The position numbers and the translations under genes are program-made. A DNA stretch of 64,000 nt. Origin: Flavobacteriales bacterium UBA5040 (GTDB lineage Bacteria; Bacteroidota; Bacteroidia; Flavobacteriales; Weeksellaceae). Location: positions 62,001 to 126,000 of the forward strand of contig DIBY01000021.1 in the NCBI GenBank assembly GCA_002415135.1. The letters run 5' to 3'. The notes beneath the pieces were generated by a model. It was not told the DNA's origin. It did not search any database and saw only the letters and a program-made list of their open reading frames with translations. Shown piece after piece: positions 45,095-52,902 of this stretch (positions within the stretch are counted from its first letter, which is position 1; every line of letters starts with the position of its first letter).

Positions 45095-45973
45095 ATGTCT
45101 GCGATGAAAAAATTTTTAACTCTTTCGATTTTACTGCTTGGCTTCATTTCTTATGGACAAACATTTGAACAGACCGTTGCCGACGCATCGTGTGAATGTA
45201 TTCAGGAATTACCAAATCTTACGGATGAGAATTATAAAAACTGTATTTCAACTTCTTTAACCGAATCCTTAGTGAAAGGAGATGTGAAAAAGAATATGAA
45301 GCAGATCGGAACTGTTAAAGGAATGAAAAGTACTTTAGAGAAAGTGTATGGTATTTTGGCAGAGAGCTGTTCCCTCAACTCCAACAAAGAACTTACGGAA
45401 AAAAGAGAAGTGTATTATTCCGCCTCTCCAAATTACGAGGCCAATATTTCCTATAATATGGGGAAAGATTTTATGGAGCAGGGAAACTATCAGCTGGCCA
45501 TAAAATCATTTGAAAAAGCTTTGGAAAATGACGAGAATTTTGTTCTGGCTCTGGATGATATTGCTATTTCTTATCGACAGTTAAATCAATTTGAAGAAGC
45601 GATCACCTATTATAAAAAATCGTTGGCTGTTTTTCCGGAAGGTGATTTTGCCTTAATGAATATTGCAGTAGTTTATAATTTAAAAGAGGATTACAAAACC
45701 TCCAATGAATATTATGCTCAACTCATGCAGTATCAACCTCACAATGCGGAAGGCTATTATGGATTTGGTAGAAATCTAAGTTTTTTAGAAGATTATGAGA
45801 ATGCCTTACTACATATTATTAAGGCTCATAAAATCTATATTTTTGAAAAATCTGATTATGAAAAACATTCTCTACAAATGATTGGAATTCTTTATGGTCT
45901 TATGAAAGAAAAAGGGAATGAAAAAGCGTTTTACAGGATTGCCAAAGAAAACGGGATCACCATCAAACAATGA
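45095..45973 (+). CDS. Secreted tetratricopeptide-repeat protein
   Basis: A 292-residue protein (292 from ATG 45095; ATG 45104 is equally good). The signal peptide is MKKFLTLSILLLGFISYGQ. A Cys-containing N-terminal domain (ASCECIQELPNL, ENYKNCI) precedes three or four TPR units (MEQGNYQLAIKSFEKALENDE, LNQFEEAITYYKKSLAVFPE, KEDYKTSNEYYAQLMQYQPH). Probably a periplasmic protein-interaction module. Confidence 0.8.
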   Translation: MSAMKKFLTLSILLLGFISYGQTFEQTVADASCECIQELPNLTDENYKNCISTSLTESLVKGDVKKNMKQIGTVKGMKSTLEKVYGILAESCSLNSNKELTEKREVYYSASPNYEANISYNMGKDFMEQGNYQLAIKSFEKALENDENFVLALDDIAISYRQLNQFEEAITYYKKSLAVFPEGDFALMNIAVVYNLKEDYKTSNEYYAQLMQYQPHNAEGYYGFGRNLSFLEDYENALLHIIKAHKIYIFEKSDYEKHSLQMIGILYGLMKEKGNEKAFYRIAKENGITIKQ

Positions 45974-46006
45974 TCAAAATACCTTTGCTAAAAACAATTA
46001 ACTAAA

Positions 46007-46501
46007 ATGTCGAATGCTTACGCTTTACAAAACGCAGATTTTCTGGATCATATCGATGTGGTCTGTCCTAAATGTGCCAAGAGAGCGGTCGTGACAGGTG
46101 GCAAACCCAATCAGTATTTAGTTGAAGACGAGCAGAACATTCGGTGTGCCTGTGCTCATTGCGGTTTTGTTGCAGTTCTAAATGAGGCGTCGAAATCAAC
46201 GGTATTTGTCAACAGTCGGGACGTTCCAGTAAAATCACATGTACTTTATTTCAACAGTCCGTGTGATCCGTTCTTCCAATTGCCGGTCTGGTATGAGATT
46301 CCAACTACTCACGGATCTTTGTGGGCGTATAACGAGGACCATCTTACCGTTATCGAAAATTTTATTGCAGACAAAATACGCAGTCGAAACGACATCGCAT
46401 TAAAAAATAAAAGTATCGCAAGTCGACTTCCAGTTTGGGCATCCAGCGCAAAAAACCGCGAATATTTAGTGAAGACCATCAAAAAATTCAAAGAGAAATA
46501 G
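46007..46501 (+). CDS. Zinc-ribbon protein of unknown function
   Basis: A 164-residue soluble protein. Two CxxC pairs (VVCPKCAKRA at about 20-23 and CACAHCGF near 47-52) form a zinc ribbon. After it comes PVWYEIPTTHGSLWAYNEDHL and a basic C-terminal helix. It resembles TFIIB-type zinc-ribbon hypotheticals of Bacteroidetes. It follows the TPR gene by 33 bp. Confidence 0.65.
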   Translation: MSNAYALQNADFLDHIDVVCPKCAKRAVVTGGKPNQYLVEDEQNIRCACAHCGFVAVLNEASKSTVFVNSRDVPVKSHVLYFNSPCDPFFQLPVWYEIPTTHGSLWAYNEDHLTVIENFIADKIRSRNDIALKNKSIASRLPVWASSAKNREYLVKTIKKFKEK

Positions 46502-46682
46502 AATTTCTCTGTATCATTTCACAAGCGTTTAATTACACAAATAGCGTTGTTTTTTCGAAAACGCTATCGATTTTTCATGAAGCTGTTTAAGATTTTGTCA
46601 CGATTGAAACGCTTTGGCATCCACACTTTGCGAAATTTTCAAAATGAGTTGTTAAAAAATTCTTAATTATATTGAAAATCAT

Positions 46683-46690
46683 TATATTTG
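46683..46690 (+). promoter_or_regulatory. -7 box TATATTTG upstream of secDF
   Basis: An exact TAnnTTTG lies 34 nt before ATG 46725. No -33 TTG at 20 bp. Confidence 0.45.
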
Positions 46691-46724
46691 CCGACTATAA
46701 TTTTAATGTTGTAAACTATTAACA

Positions 46725-49652
46725 ATGCAAGGAAAAGGACTTATTACGCTGGTTGCGGTTATTCTGGGACTTATTTGTCTTAACGAATTGTTACCAACAT
46801 GGTATGCTGGTAAAGTTGAAAGACAAGCCACTGCTATTGCGGGAAACAACCCCGAAAAATATAATCAAGAAATGGCTCGCCTGTCGAAAGACACTCTGAA
46901 TCTAGGATTTACAAAATTGTATTATTCCAGAGCGAAAGAAAGAGAAATGAAGCTAGGTCTGGATTTGAAAGGAGGGATCAACGTACTTTTGGAAATCAAC
47001 CAGAGAGATTTGGTCAACGATTTAACCCAGTATTCTACCAACCCAATTCTTTTAGAAGCACTCGCGCGTACCGATAAAGCACAAAAAACTGCTGCCGGAA
47101 CGTATATCGATAACTTCTTCAAGGAATTCGATGCCGTGAATAAAGAAAAAGGAACCAACCTTAAATTGGCGGATCCGGAACTTTTCGGAAATACCAACAT
47201 TACAGAAATTAAATACAACACCTCTGATGACGAGGTTAGAAATATCATTCGTCGTAAAATTAATGCTTCAGAAGGATCTGCCTATGAAGTGATCAGAACG
47301 CGTATCGACAAAATGGGAGTTACCCAGCCAAATGTTCAGCGTGTACCTGGAACAGGTCGTATTTCCGTGGAAATGCCTGGAAGTAAAGATATTGACCGTG
47401 TAAAGAAAATGTTGGCTACCTCTGCAAAACTGCAGTTTTGGGAAGTACAGACGATTCAGGAAGTTCTTCCATACTTAGAGCAATTGTCAACGGTTGTTCC
47501 TTTGAAAGCAGACTCAATCGGTGTGGCTAAAAATACTGATTTAATGAACATGCTTCAATTGAACTCACTGAGATCAAGTGGAGTTGGAAACATTAAATTA
47601 TCAGATACTGCTGCAATTAATAAAATTTTAAATTCAGAAGTTGCAAAAGATCTTCGTCCGACGAATATTAAATATACCCAGTTCATGTGGGGTTATAAAC
47701 CGGAATCAAACGATGTAAACAATTTAGTTCTTTACGCGATCCGTGGAAATATTAACCAGAAAGCACCTGTTGACGGTGCGGTAGAATCTGCCAGAGTTAA
47801 TTATGACGAAATGGGTAGAGTAGTGGTTGACATGCAAATGGACTCTAAAGGTTCGAAAGAATGGAAAGCCATGACTGCTAAAAACGTGAACAAGTCAGTA
47901 GCAGTTTCTTTGGATAATGTGGTTTACACTGCACCGAATGTTGTGAATGAAATTCCTAATGGTAGAACCCAGATCTCTGGAAATTTCTCTCAGGAAGAAG
48001 CTCAGGATTTAGTAAATGTACTTGGGGCGGGTAAACTTCCTGCAAGTGCGAAAGTAGTACAGGCTGATGTTGTTGGACCTTCATTAGGACAGCAATCGAT
48101 TGACGCTGGTATGCTTTCCTTCTTAATTGCTTTCTTGGTAATTGTAGCGTATATCATTTTCTACTACGGTGGAGCAGGAGTTTATGCGGTGATCGCCATG
48201 ATCATCAACTTATTCTACATTTTCGGAATCATGGATTCTGTAGATGCGACGTTAACATTGCCTGGTATTGCGGGTATTGTCCTCTCGATGGCGATGGCGG
48301 TGGATACCAACGTAATTATTTATGAACGGACCAAAGAGGAACTCTTCGCTGGTAAAAATATTCTTGAGGCGTATAAAGATGGTTTCAAACACGCACTTTC
48401 TGCGATTATCGATGGTCACTCAACAACGATTTTAACTGCAATTGTCTTGTATATTTTTGGTACAGGTCCAATTAAAGGATTTGCCGTTACGTTGATCATT
48501 GGTATCTTGATGACCTTCTTTACATCTGTATTATTATCGAGAGTAATGATTTTTGCAAGATTGAACAAAGGAAAAGGATTATCCGTTTGGACTCCTTTAA
48601 CCAAGAATTTATTCAGAAATGTTTGGATCGACTTTATCGGAAAAAGAAAATATGCCTACATGATTTCTGCTTTCCTTACAGTAGCGAGTTTAGTTTCCAT
48701 CTACGTTAATGGTTTTAAATATGGTATTGACTTTACAGGTGGTCGTAATTACGTTGTAAAATTTGATAAGCCAATTGATGCTGATAAAACAGAGAAGGCA
48801 TTGGTCGCTATGTTCAAGACAGAAGACGGTAAATTATCTGCCGTTGAAGCAAAAACTTTCGGAACAGGGAATCAGTTGAAAATATCTACCGATTATTTAA
48901 TTGATGATGAATCGCTACAAGCCGATCAAACAATAGAGCAAAAGCTTTTCGAAGGATTGAAAGAAAGTCTTCCCGCAGATATGACTTTGGAGCAATTTAA
49001 ATCTGCAGATTCGGAACATGGCGGGATCGTGTCTTCAACTAAGGTAGGACCAACGGTAGCAGACGATATCCAAAGAGGTGGAATGTTTGCAGTAATTGCG
49101 GCACTTGCAGGGATCTTCCTTTACATCTTGGTGCGATTTACCAAATGGCAGTTCTCATTAGGAGCAATTGTCGGTCTTGCGCACGATGCTATTATTATTT
49201 TAGGAGTTTATTCCTTGTTGCATAAATACATGCCGTTCAATATGGAGATCAATCAGGATTTCATTGCTGCGATTCTAACCGTTCTCGGTTATTCCATCAA
49301 TGATACGGTGATTGTATTTGACAGGATTCGGGAGTATTTAAGAGAAAAGAAATCGTTGACGTTGGCTGGATTATTTGATGATTCTATTTCAAGTACTTTG
49401 GGAAGAACGTTCAATACTTCATTCACCACGATTTTGGTAATATTAGCGATATTCATCTTCGGTGGAGAAAACTTAAGAGGATTCATGTTCGCCTTACTAT
49501 TAGGTATTGCGTTCGGTACGTACTCATCGATCTTTATCTCCTCAGCAATCGCCTACGATTTCTTGAAAGGTAAAGGCAAAGGCCCGGAAGAAAAACTACA
49601 TGGTAGAACTTCAGTCGATGTAGAAGTAGTTGACAACAGAACTAAAAAATAA
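46725..49652 (+). CDS. secDF: Fused protein translocase subunit SecDF
   Basis: A 975-residue SecD-SecF fusion, the usual Bacteroidetes form. SecD half: N-terminal helix, KLGLDLKGGINVLLEI motif, periplasmic P1 region, then ALPGIAGIVLSMAMAVDTNVIIYERTKEE-type helix IV. SecF half begins near residue 640 (FIGKRKYAYMISAFLTVASL) with YGIDFTGGRNYVVKF and later GYSINDTVIVFDRIRE. It uses the proton gradient to pull exported proteins from SecYEG. A terminator follows. Confidence 0.96.
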   Translation: MQGKGLITLVAVILGLICLNELLPTWYAGKVERQATAIAGNNPEKYNQEMARLSKDTLNLGFTKLYYSRAKEREMKLGLDLKGGINVLLEINQRDLVNDLTQYSTNPILLEALARTDKAQKTAAGTYIDNFFKEFDAVNKEKGTNLKLADPELFGNTNITEIKYNTSDDEVRNIIRRKINASEGSAYEVIRTRIDKMGVTQPNVQRVPGTGRISVEMPGSKDIDRVKKMLATSAKLQFWEVQTIQEVLPYLEQLSTVVPLKADSIGVAKNTDLMNMLQLNSLRSSGVGNIKLSDTAAINKILNSEVAKDLRPTNIKYTQFMWGYKPESNDVNNLVLYAIRGNINQKAPVDGAVESARVNYDEMGRVVVDMQMDSKGSKEWKAMTAKNVNKSVAVSLDNVVYTAPNVVNEIPNGRTQISGNFSQEEAQDLVNVLGAGKLPASAKVVQADVVGPSLGQQSIDAGMLSFLIAFLVIVAYIIFYYGGAGVYAVIAMIINLFYIFGIMDSVDATLTLPGIAGIVLSMAMAVDTNVIIYERTKEELFAGKNILEAYKDGFKHALSAIIDGHSTTILTAIVLYIFGTGPIKGFAVTLIIGILMTFFTSVLLSRVMIFARLNKGKGLSVWTPLTKNLFRNVWIDFIGKRKYAYMISAFLTVASLVSIYVNGFKYGIDFTGGRNYVVKFDKPIDADKTEKALVAMFKTEDGKLSAVEAKTFGTGNQLKISTDYLIDDESLQADQTIEQKLFEGLKESLPADMTLEQFKSADSEHGGIVSSTKVGPTVADDIQRGGMFAVIAALAGIFLYILVRFTKWQFSLGAIVGLAHDAIIILGVYSLLHKYMPFNMEINQDFIAAILTVLGYSINDTVIVFDRIREYLREKKSLTLAGLFDDSISSTLGRTFNTSFTTILVILAIFIFGGENLRGFMFALLLGIAFGTYSSIFISSAIAYDFLKGKGKGPEEKLHGRTSVDVEVVDNRTKK

Positions 49653-49673
49653 GTATTCTGTAATTTATATAAT

Positions 49674-49703
49674 AAATGTCCTTCGAAAGAGGGACATTTT
49701 TTT
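49674..49703 (+). terminator. Intrinsic terminator of secDF
   Basis: Arms AAATGTCC and GGACATTT with a 10-nt loop, then T. Confidence 0.8.
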
Positions 49704-49744
49704 GTTTAGAACATTTATTATTTCTTTTATTTGGGCAGACATTT

Positions 49745-49809
49745 CCGCCTTCCACTCCCGCTTTTTTTGCTCCACTTCGTTCCGCAAAAAAGAGCTCCGT
49801 TCAAGGCGG
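49745..49809. repeat. Large nested inverted repeat, REP-like
   Basis: Outer arms CCGCCTT (49745) and AAGGCGG (to 49809) enclose inner arms GCTTTTTTTGC (49760) and GCAAAAAAGAGC (to 49795). It is far more GC-rich than the surroundings. Such palindromes are dispersed in Flavobacteriia genomes. A short open frame crossing it (49630-49845) is not a credible gene. Confidence 0.6.
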
Positions 49810-50012
49810 GCTGCAAACCCCGATGTAATCAATGTCCTTTATTAATTTAAAAATTATACAATTCTAAAAAACCTCTTTTCCCGATATAATTGAGAGAGTA
49901 CGCAAAATTTATATCGTTCAAATAATTCTTCAGCTTCTAAGATTTTCCCTTTGTTGAGTGAAACGCCTTTGCACCCATAATTTATACAGCATCATAATTT
50001 TTAACCTTTGCG

Positions 50013-50030
50013 TCCCGATAGCTATCGGGA
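50013..50030. repeat. Perfect 18-bp palindrome TCCCGATAGCTATCGGGA
   Basis: A perfect dyad in the 470-bp gap between secDF and the MFS gene. The core CCCGATAGCTATCGGG is, to my knowledge, a common dispersed palindrome in Bacteroidetes. Between 49810 and 50123 I see nothing else except decayed AT-rich sequence; no RNA gene or ORF is supported. Confidence 0.75.
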
Positions 50031-50123
50031 TTGCGTTTAAAATACACTTTGTCCCTCAGTTAAATTTTCATCTTTAAGCTTTATTCTTAAAAAAACCACA
50101 AAAAAACTATCTTTACACCCGCA

Positions 50124-51347
50124 ATGAAAAAAAAGCAAAAATCAGCAGCCATCGGTTTCATTTTTATCACGCTGTTAATCGATATTACGGGGTGGGGAAT
50201 TGTGATTCCAGTAGTCCCGAAACTGATACAGGAATTAATTGGCAGCAATGATCTAAGTGTTGCCGCGCAATATGGTGGTTGGATCAGTTTCGCTTATGCC
50301 GGCACGCAATTTATTTTTGCTTCGGTGTTAGGTGGCCTAAGTGATAAATTTGGTCGAAGACCCATTATCCTTTTATCCTTATTAGGATTCTCGATGAATT
50401 TTTTCATACAGGCTATTGCACCAACTATTATGTGGCTTTTTGTTGGTAGAATTCTTTCTGGAGTAAGTGGTGCGAGTATTACGACCGCAAGTGCCTATAT
50501 CGCTGATATCTCCAATGATGAAGACCGCGCAAAAAACTTCGGAATGATCGGTGCTGCCTTTGGAGTAGGATTTATTATTGGTCCTGTTATCGGTGGTTTC
50601 TTAGGACAATACGGCGCAAGAGTTCCATTCTATGCCGCCTCTGCGTTGTGTTTGGTTAACTTTCTTTATGGTTGGTTTATTCTCCCGGAAAGTCTCGATA
50701 AAGAACACCGAAGACCTTTTGATTGGAGACGGGCAAATCCCGTGGGTTCTTTATTACAGCTAAAAAAACATCCTGAAATTTTAGGTTTAATCTCCACCTT
50801 GGTTTTGGTTTACATTGCCGGACATGCCGTGCAAACCAACTGGACTTTCTTTACTATGTATAAATTTGGTTGGAGTGAAAAAATAGTTGGACTTTCCCTA
50901 GGATTTGTTGGGATCATGGCGGCGTTGGTTCAAGGCTATTTAATCAGGTTTATTCAACCGAAATTAGGCAACGAAAGAACCATCGTTTATGGCTTGGCTC
51001 TTTATGCAGTCGGCTTAATCCTGTTCGCCTTTGCCAGCGAAAGCTGGATGATGTTTGCCTTTCTGGTTCCTTATGGCTTAGGTGGAATTGCTGGACCGGC
51101 TTTACAATCAGTGATTTCTTCCCAGGTACCGAAAAATGAGCAGGGAGAGCTGCAGGGTGCCTTAGCCAGTTTAATTAGTTTTACCGCGATTATCGGTCCA
51201 CCATTAATGACGAATACTTTTTATTATTTCACCCATGATTCTGCACCATTTAAATTTCCGGGCGCACCCTTTTTCCTGGGATTTATTTTGATGGCCACCA
51301 GTGTTATCATCGTGAATAGGATGTTCCCCAGAAAGAAAAAACTGTAA
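50124..51347 (+). CDS. MFS drug/proton antiporter, TetA-like (TCR) family
   Basis: A 407-residue protein with 12 hydrophobic segments. Motif A is GGLSDKFGRRPIILLSLLG. DHA1 features: IDITGWGIVIPVVPKLI, RILSGVSGASITTASAYIAD and FGVGFIIGPVIGGFLG. TCR-type members include tetracycline exporters, but the chromosomal position and lack of tetR argue for a housekeeping efflux pump of unknown substrate. Confidence 0.85.
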   Translation: MKKKQKSAAIGFIFITLLIDITGWGIVIPVVPKLIQELIGSNDLSVAAQYGGWISFAYAGTQFIFASVLGGLSDKFGRRPIILLSLLGFSMNFFIQAIAPTIMWLFVGRILSGVSGASITTASAYIADISNDEDRAKNFGMIGAAFGVGFIIGPVIGGFLGQYGARVPFYAASALCLVNFLYGWFILPESLDKEHRRPFDWRRANPVGSLLQLKKHPEILGLISTLVLVYIAGHAVQTNWTFFTMYKFGWSEKIVGLSLGFVGIMAALVQGYLIRFIQPKLGNERTIVYGLALYAVGLILFAFASESWMMFAFLVPYGLGGIAGPALQSVISSQVPKNEQGELQGALASLISFTAIIGPPLMTNTFYYFTHDSAPFKFPGAPFFLGFILMATSVIIVNRMFPRKKKL

Positions 51348-51442
51348 CTACTAATTTATCGTATTTAATTTCACTTCAATTTTAGTAGTAAATTAATTTT
51401 AAAAATGAAAAACGATACCATAATCTTTTGTAATTTTACGCC

Positions 51443-51766
51443 ATGGAATTAAGCATAGGTGAAATGATGATGGTTGCTTTGGCGATCGTAGTTTTGTTCG
51501 GACCCAATAAATTACCGCAAATTGCGCGTGATTTGGGGCAAGGCGTACGTAAAATGCGTGGCGCCATGGAAGACGTAAAAACTGAAATTCTAAAAGAGAC
51601 CGATAATCCAGTTTCGGAAATCAAACGGGAAATCGATAAAGTCAAGAAAGCAGCCATGGATTTTAATCCTATGGGTGATCTTGAAAAAGAAGCTTTAGCC
51701 AAAAGAAGCGAACCCAAAATCGACTTGTCTGAAAGCGATACCCACGAAGGACCTGTAAGCCGTTAA
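51443..51766 (+). CDS. tatA: Sec-independent translocase subunit TatA/TatB
   Basis: A 107-residue protein. One N-terminal membrane helix (IGEMMMVALAIVVLFGPNKLP) with the FGPxKLP hinge is followed by an amphipathic helix (QIARDLGQGVRKMRGAMEDVK) and a charged tail. The LFGPNKLP pattern and length do not separate TatA from TatB decisively. tatC is not adjacent. The PAP2 gene begins 1 bp after its stop. Confidence 0.85.
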   Translation: MELSIGEMMMVALAIVVLFGPNKLPQIARDLGQGVRKMRGAMEDVKTEILKETDNPVSEIKREIDKVKKAAMDFNPMGDLEKEALAKRSEPKIDLSESDTHEGPVSR

Positions 51767-51767
51767 G

Positions 51768-52358
51768 ATGCACGAACTTATTCAGGAAGACAGATCTTTA
51801 TTTCTTTTTCTCAATAATTTGGGAAGTTCTCCCTTTGATCAATTGTGGATCATGATCTCGGCCACCTGGATCTGGGTGCCACTTTATGTTATTTTTCTTT
51901 ATCTTTTATTCAAAAACTTTCAACTTCGAAATTTAATTTTCATTCTGATATTCATTGCTTTAGGCGTGACATTTTCCGATCAGTTGGCGGGTGTTTTTAA
52001 AACTGGAGTTTCTCGTTTACGACCTTGTCACGATCCCACCTTAACAGGATTAATGCGTGATGTAAAATGTGGCGGACAGTTTGGATTCTATTCCAGTCAT
52101 GCTGCCAATACCTTTTTTATTGCCACGTTCATGTCTTTACTATTGTACAAGAAATTCCGATTCTTACCCTATATTTTATTCATTTGGGCAATCGTCGTGT
52201 CGTACAGCCGAATATATCTGGGTGTTCATTTTCCTTTAGATATTGTAATGGGTAGCTTGATGGGCTTTTTTGCTGGTGGTTTCTTCGCTTCTTTAGCGCT
52301 AAAAGTCATTCGCAAACAGAACAACTCGACGCCGACTCCTACAACCAGCACTTCATAA
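51768..52358 (+). CDS. PAP2-family membrane phosphatase
   Basis: A 196-residue protein with about five membrane segments. PAP2 motifs: KTGVSRLRPCHDP (motif 1), FYSSHAANTF (motif 2, His) and SRIYLGVHFPLDI (motif 3, Arg and His). Likely a lipid or undecaprenyl pyrophosphate phosphatase at the outer face of the inner membrane. Coupled to the tat gene. Confidence 0.88.
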   Translation: MHELIQEDRSLFLFLNNLGSSPFDQLWIMISATWIWVPLYVIFLYLLFKNFQLRNLIFILIFIALGVTFSDQLAGVFKTGVSRLRPCHDPTLTGLMRDVKCGGQFGFYSSHAANTFFIATFMSLLLYKKFRFLPYILFIWAIVVSYSRIYLGVHFPLDIVMGSLMGFFAGGFFASLALKVIRKQNNSTPTPTTSTS

Positions 52359-52390
52359 TAGATTTTTAATAAGCTGTTCGCAGCATTCCA

Positions 52391-52825
52391 TTTCCGAAGG
52401 AAATCTTAATCCTCTTAACTCCTTAACCACAACCTTAATGGTTGAACTTTAGCAGTCAATAGCTAGTAATCAAATCATGACATTAGTGGAAATATTTGTA
52501 CAATTGGTGTTTAAAATCATTTTCTATTTTTAAACCATTCACTTTCCGAAGGAAATCTTAATCCTCTTAACTCCTTAATTAAAACCTTAATGGTTAAATT
52601 TCAGCAGTCAATAGTCAAATCGTGGTATTTGTCAAACCATTTGTACAATTGGTGTTTAAAATCATTTTCTATTTTTAAACCAGTCAATTTCCGAAGGAAA
52701 TCTTAATCCTCTTAACTCCTTAACTAAAACCTTAATGGTTAAATATTCATTGTCAATTCTACAATCGTGGTATTTGTGAAACCATCCGTGCAATTTGTGT
52801 TTAAAAAATTTTACTTTATTTAAAC
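52391..52825. repeat. Three tandem ~145-152-bp direct repeats upstream of polA
   Basis: Copies begin with TTTCCGAAGGAAATCTTAAT at 52391, 52543 and 52688 (periods 152 and 145). Each holds CCTTAATGGTTRAA about 45 bp in and a later caattggtgtttaaaat-type segment. Copy 1 is the most diverged in its second half; copy 3 degenerates at the polA side. No spacers or CRISPR-like short units. The minus-strand frame 52662-52850 inside it looks like an artefact. This accounts for nearly all of the 544-bp gap. Confidence 0.88.
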
Positions 52826-52889
52826 TTTTCCCTCTTCCATATTCCATCAAAACTTCCTTTGAAGGATATAACTCCTCCTATCTTTTTTA

Positions 52890-52897
52890 TATCTTTG
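52890..52897 (+). promoter_or_regulatory. -7 box TATCTTTG next to the polA start
   Basis: An exact TAnnTTTG ends 5 nt before ATG 52903, predicting a leaderless or almost leaderless polA mRNA. It supports the 52903 start over an upstream in-frame TTG at 52795, which lies in the repeat. Confidence 0.5.
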
Positions 52898-52902
52898 CTT
52901 CT

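Noticed and set aside
49630..49845. 71-residue plus-strand ORF after secDF
   Set aside because: It crosses the secDF terminator and a GC-rich inverted repeat, and its composition (Arg/Phe/Ser rich) is that of a translated palindrome.
52391..52825. CRISPR array
   Set aside because: Only three units of about 150 bp, no 25-40 bp repeats with unique spacers, no cas genes.
52662..52850. 62-residue minus-strand ORF in the polA upstream region
   Set aside because: It lies entirely in the tandem repeat, which is repetitive in all frames; no independent coding support.
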